Positions 7,167-14,512 of a stretch of 18,537 nt of DNA are shown here, one piece after another. The notes beneath the pieces were generated by a model, which saw nothing but the letters and a program-made list of their open reading frames with translations, was not told where the DNA came from and did no database searches. Source of the stretch: an uncultured Collinsella sp. (GTDB lineage: Bacteria > Actinomycetota > Coriobacteriia > Coriobacteriales > Coriobacteriaceae); NCBI GenBank assembly GCA_902496775.1, contig CABVCF010000038.1:1-18537 (forward strand), written 5' to 3'. Position 1 is the first letter of the stretch; each line of letters opens with the position of its first letter. Position numbers and translations under genes: made by a program.

Positions 7167-8223
7167 CGCTTTCCTTGACCGTCAGCGAGATCAGGCGGAA
7201 TGCGATGGTGAGCACCGCCACGCCAATCACGCCGGACAGGATATACATGGCAGCCTGACCGGCAAAGCCAAGGCCCTGCTCCTCGGAATAGGCCTGCAGA
7301 TAATCGCCCGTGGGCAGGGCATCGGCAAAGGTCGGAGTATCGAGGCCAACCGAAGTCTGCAGACTGTCGTCACCAGCCTCCCGAACGGCGGTCGCGGCGC
7401 CCTCGGCGTCCCACTCGCCCCATGCGTCACCCGTGGCCAGCAGGCCCAGCGGCGTGGCCACGACAAGCACGGCGACCAGGATGAGCGTGGGGACCAGCGA
7501 GGTCTTCTTGGCGGCTGCGCCCTCGGCAGTAAGCTGTCCATCGGCGGCTTCGGGGCCGACGATAACGCCCGGCGCCGTCTTCTTGATAAAGCCGTAGATC
7601 GCGGCAGTCGCCACGCCCTCGACCACACCGGCTACAAGCATGTGCGGAATCAACATGGCCGGAATGGAAACAGACAGCGGGAAGGGGCAGTATAGCGGGG
7701 CACCCGAGGCGTTGGTGAAGAGCATCGGCTGAATGCCGAACTCGATGGCAGCGCACAGGGCAGCCACGCACAAGCCGATCCAGCCGCTCACGATGGCAGA
7801 AACCGAAGTGCCCCAGCTCTTGTCGTGCAGGCGGCCGTTGAGCGCACGGAACACGATGGCTGCCACAAATGGCAGCACAAATGCCATGTTGAAGCAGTTG
7901 GCTCCAAAGGACAGGATGCCGCCGTCGCCAAACAGCAGCGCCTGCAGTGCCAGTGCGACCGAAACCGCAATGGCCGCGGCCTCGGGGCCCAGCAGCAGCG
8001 CGATGAGTGCGCCGCCGACGGCGTGACCCGTGGTGCCGCCGGGCAGCGGCACGTTAAACATCATGAGCAAGAAGGAGAACGCAGCGCAGATGCCCAGGAA
8101 AGCCATGTGCTCGCGATCGAGCGTGGCGCGTACCTTTTTGATGCAATGGACCCAAACGGGCACCATCGCCACCGCCATGACGGCATCGGTCTGCGGGGAC
8201 AGGTAGTTGTCTGGAATGTGCAT
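7138..8223 (-). CDS. cbiM: ECF metal transporter substrate component CbiM/NikM fused to PDGLE domain
   Basis: Membrane metal-capture subunit, 361 aa. It starts MHIPDNYLSP: His2 near the free N-terminus and His67 (in GGTTGHAVGGAL) match the positions of the Ni2+ ligands described for NikM. CbiM-type membrane helices fill residues 1 to about 220. After a charged linker, a second part (about 243-350) with one helix, PLGLLATGDAWGEWDAE and a final helix matches the PDGLE domain, which in other genomes is a separate CbiN/NikN-like small subunit; no separate cbiN is present here. The ATG has GGGAGG (8229-8234) 5 nt upstream. Family members carry Co2+ or Ni2+; the operator upstream makes Ni2+ more likely. 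Confidence 0.94.
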   Translation of the reverse strand: MHIPDNYLSPQTDAVMAVAMVPVWVHCIKKVRATLDREHMAFLGICAAFSFLLMMFNVPLPGGTTGHAVGGALIALLLGPEAAAIAVSVALALQALLFGDGGILSFGANCFNMAFVLPFVAAIVFRALNGRLHDKSWGTSVSAIVSGWIGLCVAALCAAIEFGIQPMLFTNASGAPLYCPFPLSVSIPAMLIPHMLVAGVVEGVATAAIYGFIKKTAPGVIVGPEAADGQLTAEGAAAKKTSLVPTLILVAVLVVATPLGLLATGDAWGEWDAEGAATAVREAGDDSLQTSVGLDTPTFADALPTGDYLQAYSEEQGLGFAGQAAMYILSGVIGVAVLTIAFRLISLTVKESGAHGNSRAA

Positions 8224-8280
8224 ATACGCCTCCCGGTTATCGGCGCACGGAATTGCAACGCCGCTTAAATCACCTTGTCA

Positions 8281-8308
8281 GTGTTACGTATTGTCAGATT
8301 CGTAACAC
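8281..8308. promoter_or_regulatory. NikR-type operator GTGTTAC-N14-GTAACAC
   Basis: A perfect 7-bp inverted repeat, GTGTTAC (8281-8287) and GTAACAC (8302-8308), is separated by 14 nt; the pairing extends one base inward (G/C). From memory, this matches the motif predicted for the nickel regulator NikR in non-enteric bacteria. It lies directly after the expected transcription start of the cbiMQO operon, where a bound repressor would block initiation. Together with His2/His67 of the M component it argues that the operon imports nickel. No nikR gene is in the window. Confidence 0.75.
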
Positions 8309-8318
8309 GACGCGGGCT

Positions 8319-8347
8319 ATCATAGCAAAACGGCGCACCGCCAACAA
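8319..8347 (-). promoter_or_regulatory. Promoter of the cbiMQO (nickel ECF) operon
   Basis: TTGTTG (8342-8347) and TATGAT (8319-8324) on the minus strand are separated by exactly 17 bp. Transcription would start near 8312, immediately upstream of the NikR-type operator. The leader to the ATG at 8223 is about 90 nt. Confidence 0.6.
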
Positions 8348-8471
8348 AGCAGCACGCCGTTTTGCAATACATATGTAACATCTGAAGGCTCGTCGGTGCC
8401 TTATTCCGAACACCGCGGTCACGCAGGGCCCGCAGCAACCGCCATCAGGCCCTACGCTCCCAGCGCAGGAC

Positions 8472-10925
8472 CTAGCCGCGGACCTCGCCGTTTACGCCCT
8501 TGCACACCTTGGTGACGATCTTCTGGTGCGCCTTTTCGACCTCTTCGCTGGTGAGCGTGTGGTCGTCGGAGCGATACGTAAGCGCAAAGGCCATGGATTT
8601 CTTGCCCGCTCCGATGCGGACCGGATCGCGGTAGACATCGAACAGGCGCACGCCCTCGAGCAACTTGCCGCCGGCGCTGGTAATACGGCGCTCAAGATCC
8701 TCGCAGGTCACAGTGTTGTCGACCACGATAGCAAGGTCGTGCTCAACGGCCGGGTACTGCGAGAACTCGCGGTAGTTCTCCTGGTTGCGGGCGCCCTTGA
8801 TCAGCTTGTCCAGGTCGAGCTCAAAGGCAACGACGACCTCGTCAATGCCCATAGCCTCGCGCGCCTCGGGGTGGATCTCGCCAACCCAGCCCAGCACGGT
8901 ACCGCCCGAGAGCACCTCGGCAGCACGACCCGGCTGCAGGAAGGCATAGCTCTCGCCCTCGACGGGACGGAATCGAACCTTCTCGATGCGCAGCTGAGCA
9001 AGCAGCTCCTCAACGATGCCCTTGCCAAAGAAGAAGCGCAGCTTACGGTACTTCATGGTCCAGGACTGCTCGCTCCACTGGCCCGAGAGCACGCCCGCTA
9101 CGGACTTGGTCTCCTTGGGCAGGCTGGCGTTCTCGCGACCGTGAAACAAGCTGCCGACCTCGTACAGGTGCACGTTGGGCGTGCCGTGGGCCTCGTTATA
9201 GGCCACGGATTGCAGCAGGCCCGGCAGCAGCGAACGGCGCATCTCGGTCTGCTCGGCCACCAGCGGGTTCATGAGAACCACGGGGCAGCCGCGGCCCTCG
9301 GTGGACATGCCAATCTTCTCCAGGTCGCCCGGGGCAGCAAAGCCAAAGGTCGTGGTCTCATTGAGGCCACAGGCGCGCAGGATCTCGCCGACCTTGCGGG
9401 TAAGCTTCTGCTCGCGCGTCAGACCGCCGATGTGGTTCTTGGCAGCCGGAATGGTTGCCGTGACGCGACCCATGCCCCATAGGCGCAGGACCTCCTCGAT
9501 CAGGTCGATCTCACGCGGCAGGTCGGGACGGAAGCTCGGCGGCGTGACCATAAAGTCCTCGCCGTCGCGCTCGACGATGCAGCCCAGGCGGGTGAGCGAG
9601 CGCTCGATAAAGTCGGGCTCGATGTCGGCACCGCAGATGGCGTGCACGCGGGCCAGGCGCAGCTTGATGCTGTCGATGGTCTTGGGCGCGGGGAACACGT
9701 CCACATAGCCGGGGGCGACCTCGCCGCCGGCGATCTCCTCGATAAGCGCGCACGTCACATTGGCGACGTCCACGCAGCCGGTCTCGTCGACCTGGCGCTC
9801 AAAGCGGATGGAGGCGTCGGAGATCAGCGACAGGTCACGGCTGGTGTGCGAGGTGCGGCCGGCGTTGAAGCAGGCGCTCTCGACCATCACATCGACGGTA
9901 TCGTCCTCGATCTCGGAATCCATACCGCCCATGACACCGGCCAGCGCCACGGGACGCTCGCCGTCGGTGATGAGGCCCATGCCGGCGTCGAGCACGCGCT
10001 CCTCGCCGTCGAGAGTCGTGAACTTCTCGTCCTGCTGGGCGGCGCGAACCACCACGCGACGGTGGCCATCGCGCTCGGCAAAGGTGTCGAGGTCAAAGGC
10101 GTGCAGCGGCTGACCAGTGAGCATCATCACGTAGTTGGTGATGTCGACGATGTTGTTGTGCGGGCGCACGCCCAGGGCGTTGAGGCGCTTGACCATCCAG
10201 TCTGGCGACGGGCCGACCTTGACGTTGCGCACGATGCGGGCAACGTAGCGGTCGCACAGGCCCTCGTCGGCGATCTCGACGGAAAGCTCGTCGTCGGTCG
10301 CGCGGCCGGTCTCGACCTTGATGGCGGGCAGCTCAACGTGGAAATCGCGGTCGAAGATGGCGCCGGTCTCGCGGGCCATGCCGATCATGGACAGGCAGTC
10401 GGGACGGTTGGGCGTGATCTCACAGTCGAGCACGGTGTCGCTCGAGCCCACGTACTCGGCAAACGGCATGCCGCAGGGCGTATCCTCGGGCAGGATCATG
10501 ATGCCGGAGTGGTCGCCACCCAGGCCGAGTTCGCGCGCGGAGCAGTTCATGCCCATGGACACGACGCCGCGAAGCTTGCTCTTCTTGATCTTAACGTCGC
10601 CGGGAAGCACGGCGCCAATCATGGCCGTGACGATGTGGTCGCCGGCCTCGAAGTTCTGCGCGCCGCAGACGATCTGCAGCGGAGCGGGATTGCCGTCGGC
10701 GTCGAGATTCTTGTCGCCCACATCGACCGAGCACACATACATGTGGTCGCTATCGGGGTGCGGGATCTTGGTGAGCACCTTGGCGGTCACCACGTGGTCG
10801 AAGGACTCGCCCACGGTGTCGATCGCCTCGACCTCGGTGCCGGTACGGATATATTCGTCCGAAAGGGTCTTGGGATCCTCCGGAATATCGATCATGGTCT
10901 TGAGCCAGTCGTAAGAAACGCGCAT
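8472..10925 (-). CDS. pheT: Phenylalanine--tRNA ligase beta subunit
   Basis: Large subunit of the cytosolic alpha2-beta2 synthetase that charges tRNA-Phe; it provides tRNA binding and editing. The 817-aa length is normal. In order: N-terminal domain MRVSYDWLK; EMAP-like tRNA-binding OB fold (about 42-155); TPNRPDCLS at 171-179 opening the B3/B4 editing domain (to about 400); B5 DNA-binding-like domain (about 410-485); catalytic-like core (about 490-700); and C-terminal FDX-ACB anticodon-binding domain (about 724-817). The ATG at 10925 is preceded by AGGAG at 7 nt. It follows pheS after an unusually long 162-nt gap that holds a large palindrome. No strong intrinsic terminator is visible after the stop (8348-8471). 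Confidence 0.98.
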   Translation of the reverse strand: MRVSYDWLKTMIDIPEDPKTLSDEYIRTGTEVEAIDTVGESFDHVVTAKVLTKIPHPDSDHMYVCSVDVGDKNLDADGNPAPLQIVCGAQNFEAGDHIVTAMIGAVLPGDVKIKKSKLRGVVSMGMNCSARELGLGGDHSGIMILPEDTPCGMPFAEYVGSSDTVLDCEITPNRPDCLSMIGMARETGAIFDRDFHVELPAIKVETGRATDDELSVEIADEGLCDRYVARIVRNVKVGPSPDWMVKRLNALGVRPHNNIVDITNYVMMLTGQPLHAFDLDTFAERDGHRRVVVRAAQQDEKFTTLDGEERVLDAGMGLITDGERPVALAGVMGGMDSEIEDDTVDVMVESACFNAGRTSHTSRDLSLISDASIRFERQVDETGCVDVANVTCALIEEIAGGEVAPGYVDVFPAPKTIDSIKLRLARVHAICGADIEPDFIERSLTRLGCIVERDGEDFMVTPPSFRPDLPREIDLIEEVLRLWGMGRVTATIPAAKNHIGGLTREQKLTRKVGEILRACGLNETTTFGFAAPGDLEKIGMSTEGRGCPVVLMNPLVAEQTEMRRSLLPGLLQSVAYNEAHGTPNVHLYEVGSLFHGRENASLPKETKSVAGVLSGQWSEQSWTMKYRKLRFFFGKGIVEELLAQLRIEKVRFRPVEGESYAFLQPGRAAEVLSGGTVLGWVGEIHPEAREAMGIDEVVVAFELDLDKLIKGARNQENYREFSQYPAVEHDLAIVVDNTVTCEDLERRITSAGGKLLEGVRLFDVYRDPVRIGAGKKSMAFALTYRSDDHTLTSEEVEKAHQKIVTKVCKGVNGEVRG

Positions 10926-10984
10926 GTAGCTCTCCTAGTTCTTAATCTCCGCATAGGGAGGAATATCAAATGAAGACGTTCGCC

Positions 10985-11091
10985 TTAGGGTTGTCCAGGT
11001 GCCCCAGGTTGGCGTGAAAGAGGAGCGACGCGTACTAAAGGTACGCGAGCGACGGTTTGAACGCCAAGATGGGGTGCCTGGGCAAGCCTAA
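10985..11091. repeat. 107-bp imperfect palindrome between pheS and pheT
   Basis: Centred on 11038. The outer arms 10985-11015 and 11061-11091 give 25 Watson-Crick matches in 31 positions. The apical helix is 7 bp (11029-11035 with 11041-11047) with loop TAAAG. Between them is a symmetric internal loop in which GAGCGACG occurs as a direct repeat on both sides. One end overlaps the pheS stop codon. Four of the imperfect positions (10994, 11000, 11001, 11020) are G-T pairs on the plus strand, which would be A-C mismatches in the pheST message. So the fold is better as plus-strand RNA. It may be an intergenic repeat element or an antisense-orientation structured RNA. Confidence 0.8.
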
Positions 11092-12164
11092 AATTGGTTC
11101 AAGAAGCGCATATCGCCCGTCATCAACGTGCGCAGGTCCGGCAGGTCGTAGCGTAGGGCCGCGACGCGCTCGGCGCCAATGCCAAAGGCGAAGCCGGTGT
11201 ACTTCTCGGGGTCGATGCCGCAGTTGATAAGGACGTTGGGGTCGACCATGCCGCAGCCCAGGATCTCGATCCAGCCGCTGTGCTTGCAGAAGTTGCAGCC
11301 CTTGCCGCCGCACACGTGGCAGCTCACGTCCACCTCGCAGGAAGGCTCGGTGAAGGGGAAGAAGTGCGGGCGGTAGCGCGTCTTGCGATCCTCGCCAAAC
11401 ATGCACTTTACAAAGTAGTCGAGCGTGCCCTTAAGATCGCCAAAGGTGATGCCCTCGTCGACGACCAGGCCCTCGATCTGGTTGAACTGCGGCAGGTGGC
11501 AGGCGTCGGCCGTGTCGGGACGGTAGACGGTGCCCGGGCAGATCATGTAAATGGGCGGCTTTTGCGACTCCATGGTGTGGATCTGCACGCCCGAGGTCTG
11601 GGTGCGCAGCAGCACGTCGGACTCGCCGTGGGCGTGAGCCTCGGGGTGCGCGACGCTGCCGGGGTTGTTGTCGACCACGTAGAAGGTATCGCGGGCCGAG
11701 CGGCTCGGGTGATCCATGGGGGCGTTGAGCGCGGTGAAGTTGTAGTAGGAGGTGTCGACCATGGGGCCGGACTCGACGGTGTAGCCGATGCCGCAGAAGA
11801 TGTCCTCGGCCTCCTCGATGATCTGCTTGATCAGGTGCTGGTGACCGATCTGCGGACGGATGCCCGGCAGCGTGATGTCGACGGCCTCGTGCTCGAGTGC
11901 GTGCTTGAGGGCGGCGGCCTTCATCTCGGTGGTGCGCTCGTCAAGCATGCCCTCGATCAGCTGGCGCATCTCGTTGGCGCGCTTGCCCATCATGGGACGA
12001 TCCTCGGGGGCGAGCTTGCCCATCATGCGCATCAGGCCGGTGATGCGGCCCTTGCGGCCGAGCAGCTCAACGCGCGCGGCCTCGAGCTTGGCGGCGTCGT
12101 CGGCGCCTGCGACGAGCTCCTTGGCCTCTTCCTCGAGTTTGACCAGATCATCAATCAGACTCAT
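11088..12164 (-). CDS. pheS: Phenylalanine--tRNA ligase alpha subunit
   Basis: Catalytic subunit of PheRS, 358 aa. The N-terminal coiled coil covers about 1-90. Class II motif 1 lies near the NFTALNAPMDHPSRSARDTFYV segment. The motif 2 region has YRPDTADACHLPQFNQIEGLVVD, and motif 3 is YTGFAFGIGAERVAAL near the C-terminus. A CxxCGGKGCxxC cysteine cluster precedes GWIEILGCGMVDP, as in many bacterial PheS proteins. The ATG at 12164 has AAAGGGA upstream at about 5 nt. The same frame is open upstream to 12530, but that part encodes no PheS sequence and lies in the T-box leader. First gene of the pheST operon. Confidence 0.98.
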   Translation of the reverse strand: MSLIDDLVKLEEEAKELVAGADDAAKLEAARVELLGRKGRITGLMRMMGKLAPEDRPMMGKRANEMRQLIEGMLDERTTEMKAAALKHALEHEAVDITLPGIRPQIGHQHLIKQIIEEAEDIFCGIGYTVESGPMVDTSYYNFTALNAPMDHPSRSARDTFYVVDNNPGSVAHPEAHAHGESDVLLRTQTSGVQIHTMESQKPPIYMICPGTVYRPDTADACHLPQFNQIEGLVVDEGITFGDLKGTLDYFVKCMFGEDRKTRYRPHFFPFTEPSCEVDVSCHVCGGKGCNFCKHSGWIEILGCGMVDPNVLINCGIDPEKYTGFAFGIGAERVAALRYDLPDLRTLMTGDMRFLNQF

Positions 12165-12249
12165 GTCTTCCCTTTCGTCTCTCGCGCTCCTCGCTTGCCG
12201 AGACGGCTGCCGCCGTCTGACGTTGCGAAAACGCGGCCCGGTTCGGTAA

Positions 12250-12537
12250 CAAAAAACCGCCCTCGGGCATGTGCATTTGCCCAAGGACGGTTGAATTCCG
12301 CGGTACCACCTTGTTTGACCCGACGGATGTCTGGCCCGTCGCGCCCACTCTTTGCCCCTTGTCGCGAGGCTCACGGCTTCCCTACTGGGGACATCGCCGC
12401 CACTGGCCGCGCGCCCGTTGAGGTTGCTGCTCGGGAGTGAACGCTTGGCCCTTGCCACCGCAAGAAGGCTTGCAGCCCATGACCTTCCCTCTCTTGCCGG
12501 CGACGCGGCGGGCAAAACCCTCTCCGTCAACGCATTG
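12250..12537 (-). promoter_or_regulatory. T-box riboswitch (tRNA-Phe) controlling pheST
   Basis: The minus strand carries the canonical T-box AAGGTGGTACCGCGG (12312 to 12298), which base-pairs with the tRNA acceptor end, directly followed by a terminator hairpin and T run. Stem I lies between about 12537 and 12420. A GTTG/CAAC pair can form its base, and a TTC followed by A (12441-12439, then CTCCC and GA) sits where the specifier codon and K-turn are expected. This specifier placement is inferred by analogy with glyQS. Uncharged tRNA-Phe should stabilise the antiterminator and allow pheST transcription. An extra 7-bp hairpin (12201-12218) lies between the terminator and the pheS SD. Confidence 0.93.
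12251..12292 (-). terminator. T-box-controlled transcription terminator upstream of pheST
   Basis: On the minus strand an approximately 15-bp stem with a few G-T or mismatched positions (12278-12292 with 12256-12270, closing a 7-nt loop) is followed by six T residues. Its 5' arm partner overlaps the region used in the antiterminator, as expected for a transcriptional T-box. Confidence 0.85.
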
Positions 12538-12543
12538 GGCTAT

Positions 12544-12552
12544 AGGATAGCA
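12544..12552 (-). promoter_or_regulatory. Extended -10 promoter for the pheST T-box transcript
   Basis: TGCTATCCT on the minus strand fits TGn-TAnnnT. No convincing -35 is present 17 bp upstream. The start would be near 12537, matching the 5' edge of stem I. The remaining gap to the divergent M32 gene (12553-12669) should hold that gene's promoter, but no clear one is visible. Confidence 0.4.
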
Positions 12553-12669
12553 CATTGTGTGGGCGCATCGCCGCGTTCCATTTTGTTCGTGCTGGGTACA
12601 AGGCAGGTAGCTGTGCAAACTGGCCGTCGCCCATCCGTGGCGCTCGGCTCGCGAGATTAAGGATATGGT

Positions 12670-14244
12670 ATGGGAAAGAAGCACGATAAGAAGGCCGAGC
12701 CCGCAGCGGGCAAGACGCCCAAAGGCATGAAAGTCGATAAGGCCGTCAAAAAATTCCGCAAGCTCGAGGGCAAGCTGTGGACCCGCGAGTATCTGCTCAA
12801 GATTGCCGAGTTTGACGGCGCGACCATTGCTCCCGCCAACGGTGCCGCCGCCCGTGCCGACGCCATGGGCACCCTTGCCGGCGAGCACCATAAGCTTCTG
12901 ACCAGTGAAAAGTCTGTCGAACTTGTGCGCTCGCTAGCACGCGAGACCGTCGCCGGCGGCAAGATCGACGACCCGCAGCTGCTCGACGAGATCCGCGTGC
13001 TCGGCCGCGACCAGCGCGAGGCAAGCGTTATTCCTACCGAGGAGGCCGAAGCCTGGACCAGGCTCACCTGCGAGGCCGACGCCGTGTGGCACAAGGCCAA
13101 GACGGCCAACGACTGGGCGAGCTTTGAGCCCTATGTGGATAGAATCGTCGCCCAACTTAAGCATCAGGCCGAACTCATGGACCCCAAGCGCGACCCATAC
13201 GACGTTTGGCTCGACCAGTACGAGCGCGGCCTTTCTGCCGAGAGCTTCGACGCGTTTTGCGAGGAGGTCAAGGCCACGGTCGTGCCGCTCGTGCACGCCA
13301 TCGGCGAGCGCGGCCAGCAGCCCGATGCCGACTTTTTGCACGCCCGCGTGCCCGAGGCCGCCCAGCGCGCCATGAGCTTCGACCTGATGAAACTCGTCGG
13401 CCTGAACCTGGACGACACCACGCTTGCCTTTACCGAGCACCCGTTTAGCGAGGGCTTTGCCGTAGGTGACGCGCGCATCGCGACACACATCTACGAGGAC
13501 GATTGCATCTCCAACGTCTACAGCATCATCCACGAGGCGGGGCACACTATGTACGAGCTGGGCGTCAATCCCGCCTATGCGCGCACCTGTCTGGAGGGCG
13601 GCACCTCCATGGGCATCCACGAGAGCCAGAGCCGCTTCTTTGAGAACACCGTGGGCCGCAGCCGTGCCTTTATGGGACCGCTGCTCGAGGTGCTGCGCCG
13701 CCACGCACCCGAGGTCTACGGCAACGTAGACGAGGACACGCTCTACCACGCCGTGAACATCGCGCAGCCTTCGCTGATCCGCACCGAGGCCGACGAGCTC
13801 ACCTATCCGCTGCATATTATGGTGCGCTACGAGATCGAGCGCATGCTGTTTGCCGGCGAGGCCACGGCCAAGGACATCCCCGCGCTTTGGAACCGCTTCA
13901 TGGATGAGTACCTGGGCATTCCCGTTCCCGACGACACGCACGGCTGTCTACAGGATACGCACTGGAGCGGCGGCTCGTTTGGCTACTTCCCCACGTATGC
14001 GCTGGGCAGTGCCTACGATGCCATGTTTGTGCCGGCCATGTGCCGCGACGGTGTCGACCTCAACGGCGCCTGTGCGAGCGGCGACCTGACACCCGTCCGC
14101 GCCTGGCTGGGCGAGCACATTTGGCAGTGGGGCCGCGCCAAGGACGCGCCGGAGCTCATCAAGGGCGCGTGCGGCATGGCGTTCGATGCCCGCTACTACT
14201 GCAGCTACCTGCAGGACAAGTTCACCACGCTCTACGAGCTGTAA
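12670..14244 (+). CDS. M32 family metallocarboxypeptidase
   Basis: Predicted cytosolic zinc carboxypeptidase of the Taq/Pfu type that removes C-terminal residues from peptides. The 524-aa length is typical plus about 20 extra N-terminal residues. The zinc site is HEAGH at 288-292 with third ligand Glu318 in HESQSRFFEN. Family motifs around it are EHPFSEGF near 256, IRTEADELTYPLHIMVRYEIE near 375-395 and DTHWSGGSFGYFPTYALG near 430-448. The first 29 residues are Lys-rich (GKKHDKKAEPAAGK...KVDKAVKKF) with no hydrophobic core, so they are not a signal peptide. AAGGA lies about 6 nt before the ATG at 12670. Divergent from the pheST leader and closed by its own terminator. Confidence 0.95.
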   Translation: MGKKHDKKAEPAAGKTPKGMKVDKAVKKFRKLEGKLWTREYLLKIAEFDGATIAPANGAAARADAMGTLAGEHHKLLTSEKSVELVRSLARETVAGGKIDDPQLLDEIRVLGRDQREASVIPTEEAEAWTRLTCEADAVWHKAKTANDWASFEPYVDRIVAQLKHQAELMDPKRDPYDVWLDQYERGLSAESFDAFCEEVKATVVPLVHAIGERGQQPDADFLHARVPEAAQRAMSFDLMKLVGLNLDDTTLAFTEHPFSEGFAVGDARIATHIYEDDCISNVYSIIHEAGHTMYELGVNPAYARTCLEGGTSMGIHESQSRFFENTVGRSRAFMGPLLEVLRRHAPEVYGNVDEDTLYHAVNIAQPSLIRTEADELTYPLHIMVRYEIERMLFAGEATAKDIPALWNRFMDEYLGIPVPDDTHGCLQDTHWSGGSFGYFPTYALGSAYDAMFVPAMCRDGVDLNGACASGDLTPVRAWLGEHIWQWGRAKDAPELIKGACGMAFDARYYCSYLQDKFTTLYEL

Positions 14245-14266
14245 GGCATAACCGACACGCCAACGC

Positions 14267-14308
14267 AAAGGGGACGCCGCGAAACCAATCCGCAGCGTCC
14301 CCTTTTTT
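14267..14308 (+). terminator. Rho-independent terminator of the M32 carboxypeptidase gene
   Basis: An 11-bp stem (14267-14277 with 14295-14305), a 17-nt loop and a T run to 14308, starting 22 nt after the stop codon. Confidence 0.9.
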
Positions 14309-14310
14309 CA

Positions 14311-14337
14311 CCCAATAACTAGGTACCCAATGACTAG
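14311..14337 (+). repeat. Tandem 12-mer (CCCAATRACTAG x2)
   Basis: CCCAATAACTAG (14311-14322) and CCCAATGACTAG (14326-14337) differ by one base and have a 15-nt period. AACTAG/CTAGTT at the two ends also forms a short inverted pair. Function unknown. Confidence 0.5.
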
Positions 14338-14371
14338 TTCGTTGACGCTAATGTCTTGGCAACGTCAGCGA

Positions 14372-14470
14372 AAACGGCCCCAAGCGAGCAAGGTGACATG
14401 AAATGAAAGGGCGCTCACCTTCTGGTCGCGCCCTTGAAATTGAACGTCAGATTGCCGCTTGGGGCCGTTT
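14372..14470. repeat. Long multi-part hairpin element
   Basis: A perfect 15-bp inverted repeat (14372-14386 with 14456-14470, core CGGCCCCAAGCG) extends inward through a bulged A into GCAA/TTGC and TGAC/GTCA pairs. A nested perfect 8-bp stem is formed by AAGGGCGC (14407-14414) with GCGCCCTT (14428-14435). AAGGTGA/TCACCTT offers an alternative internal pairing. There is no T run, so it is not a simple terminator, and no open frame of coding quality. It could be a structured RNA or a non-autonomous repeat element. Confidence 0.75.
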
Positions 14471-14482
14471 GCAGCGTCGAGC

Positions 14483-14512
14483 AGTTACGCGGTTTGGTAA
14501 AACCGCGTAACT
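14483..14512. terminator. Perfect 13-bp hairpin overlapping the glmM stop codon
   Basis: 14483-14495 pairs perfectly with 14500-14512 around a 4-nt loop. The far end covers two bases of the glmM stop codon (14511-14513). There is no T run on the minus side, so it is at best a factor-dependent or weak terminator, or a 3'-end-stabilising hairpin. Confidence 0.5.

Noticed and set aside
8348..8471. Intrinsic terminator after pheT
   Set aside because: Only a 6-bp stem with a long loop (AGGGCC/GGCCCT) and no T run is present; too weak to call.
9642..10973. 443-codon open frame antisense to pheT
   Set aside because: PheT domains fill the opposite strand; the frame has no recognisable family and no SD.
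12165..12530. N-terminal extension of PheS by 122 codons
   Set aside because: The region is the T-box leader and terminator; the translated residues have no PheS similarity and a good SD precedes 12164.
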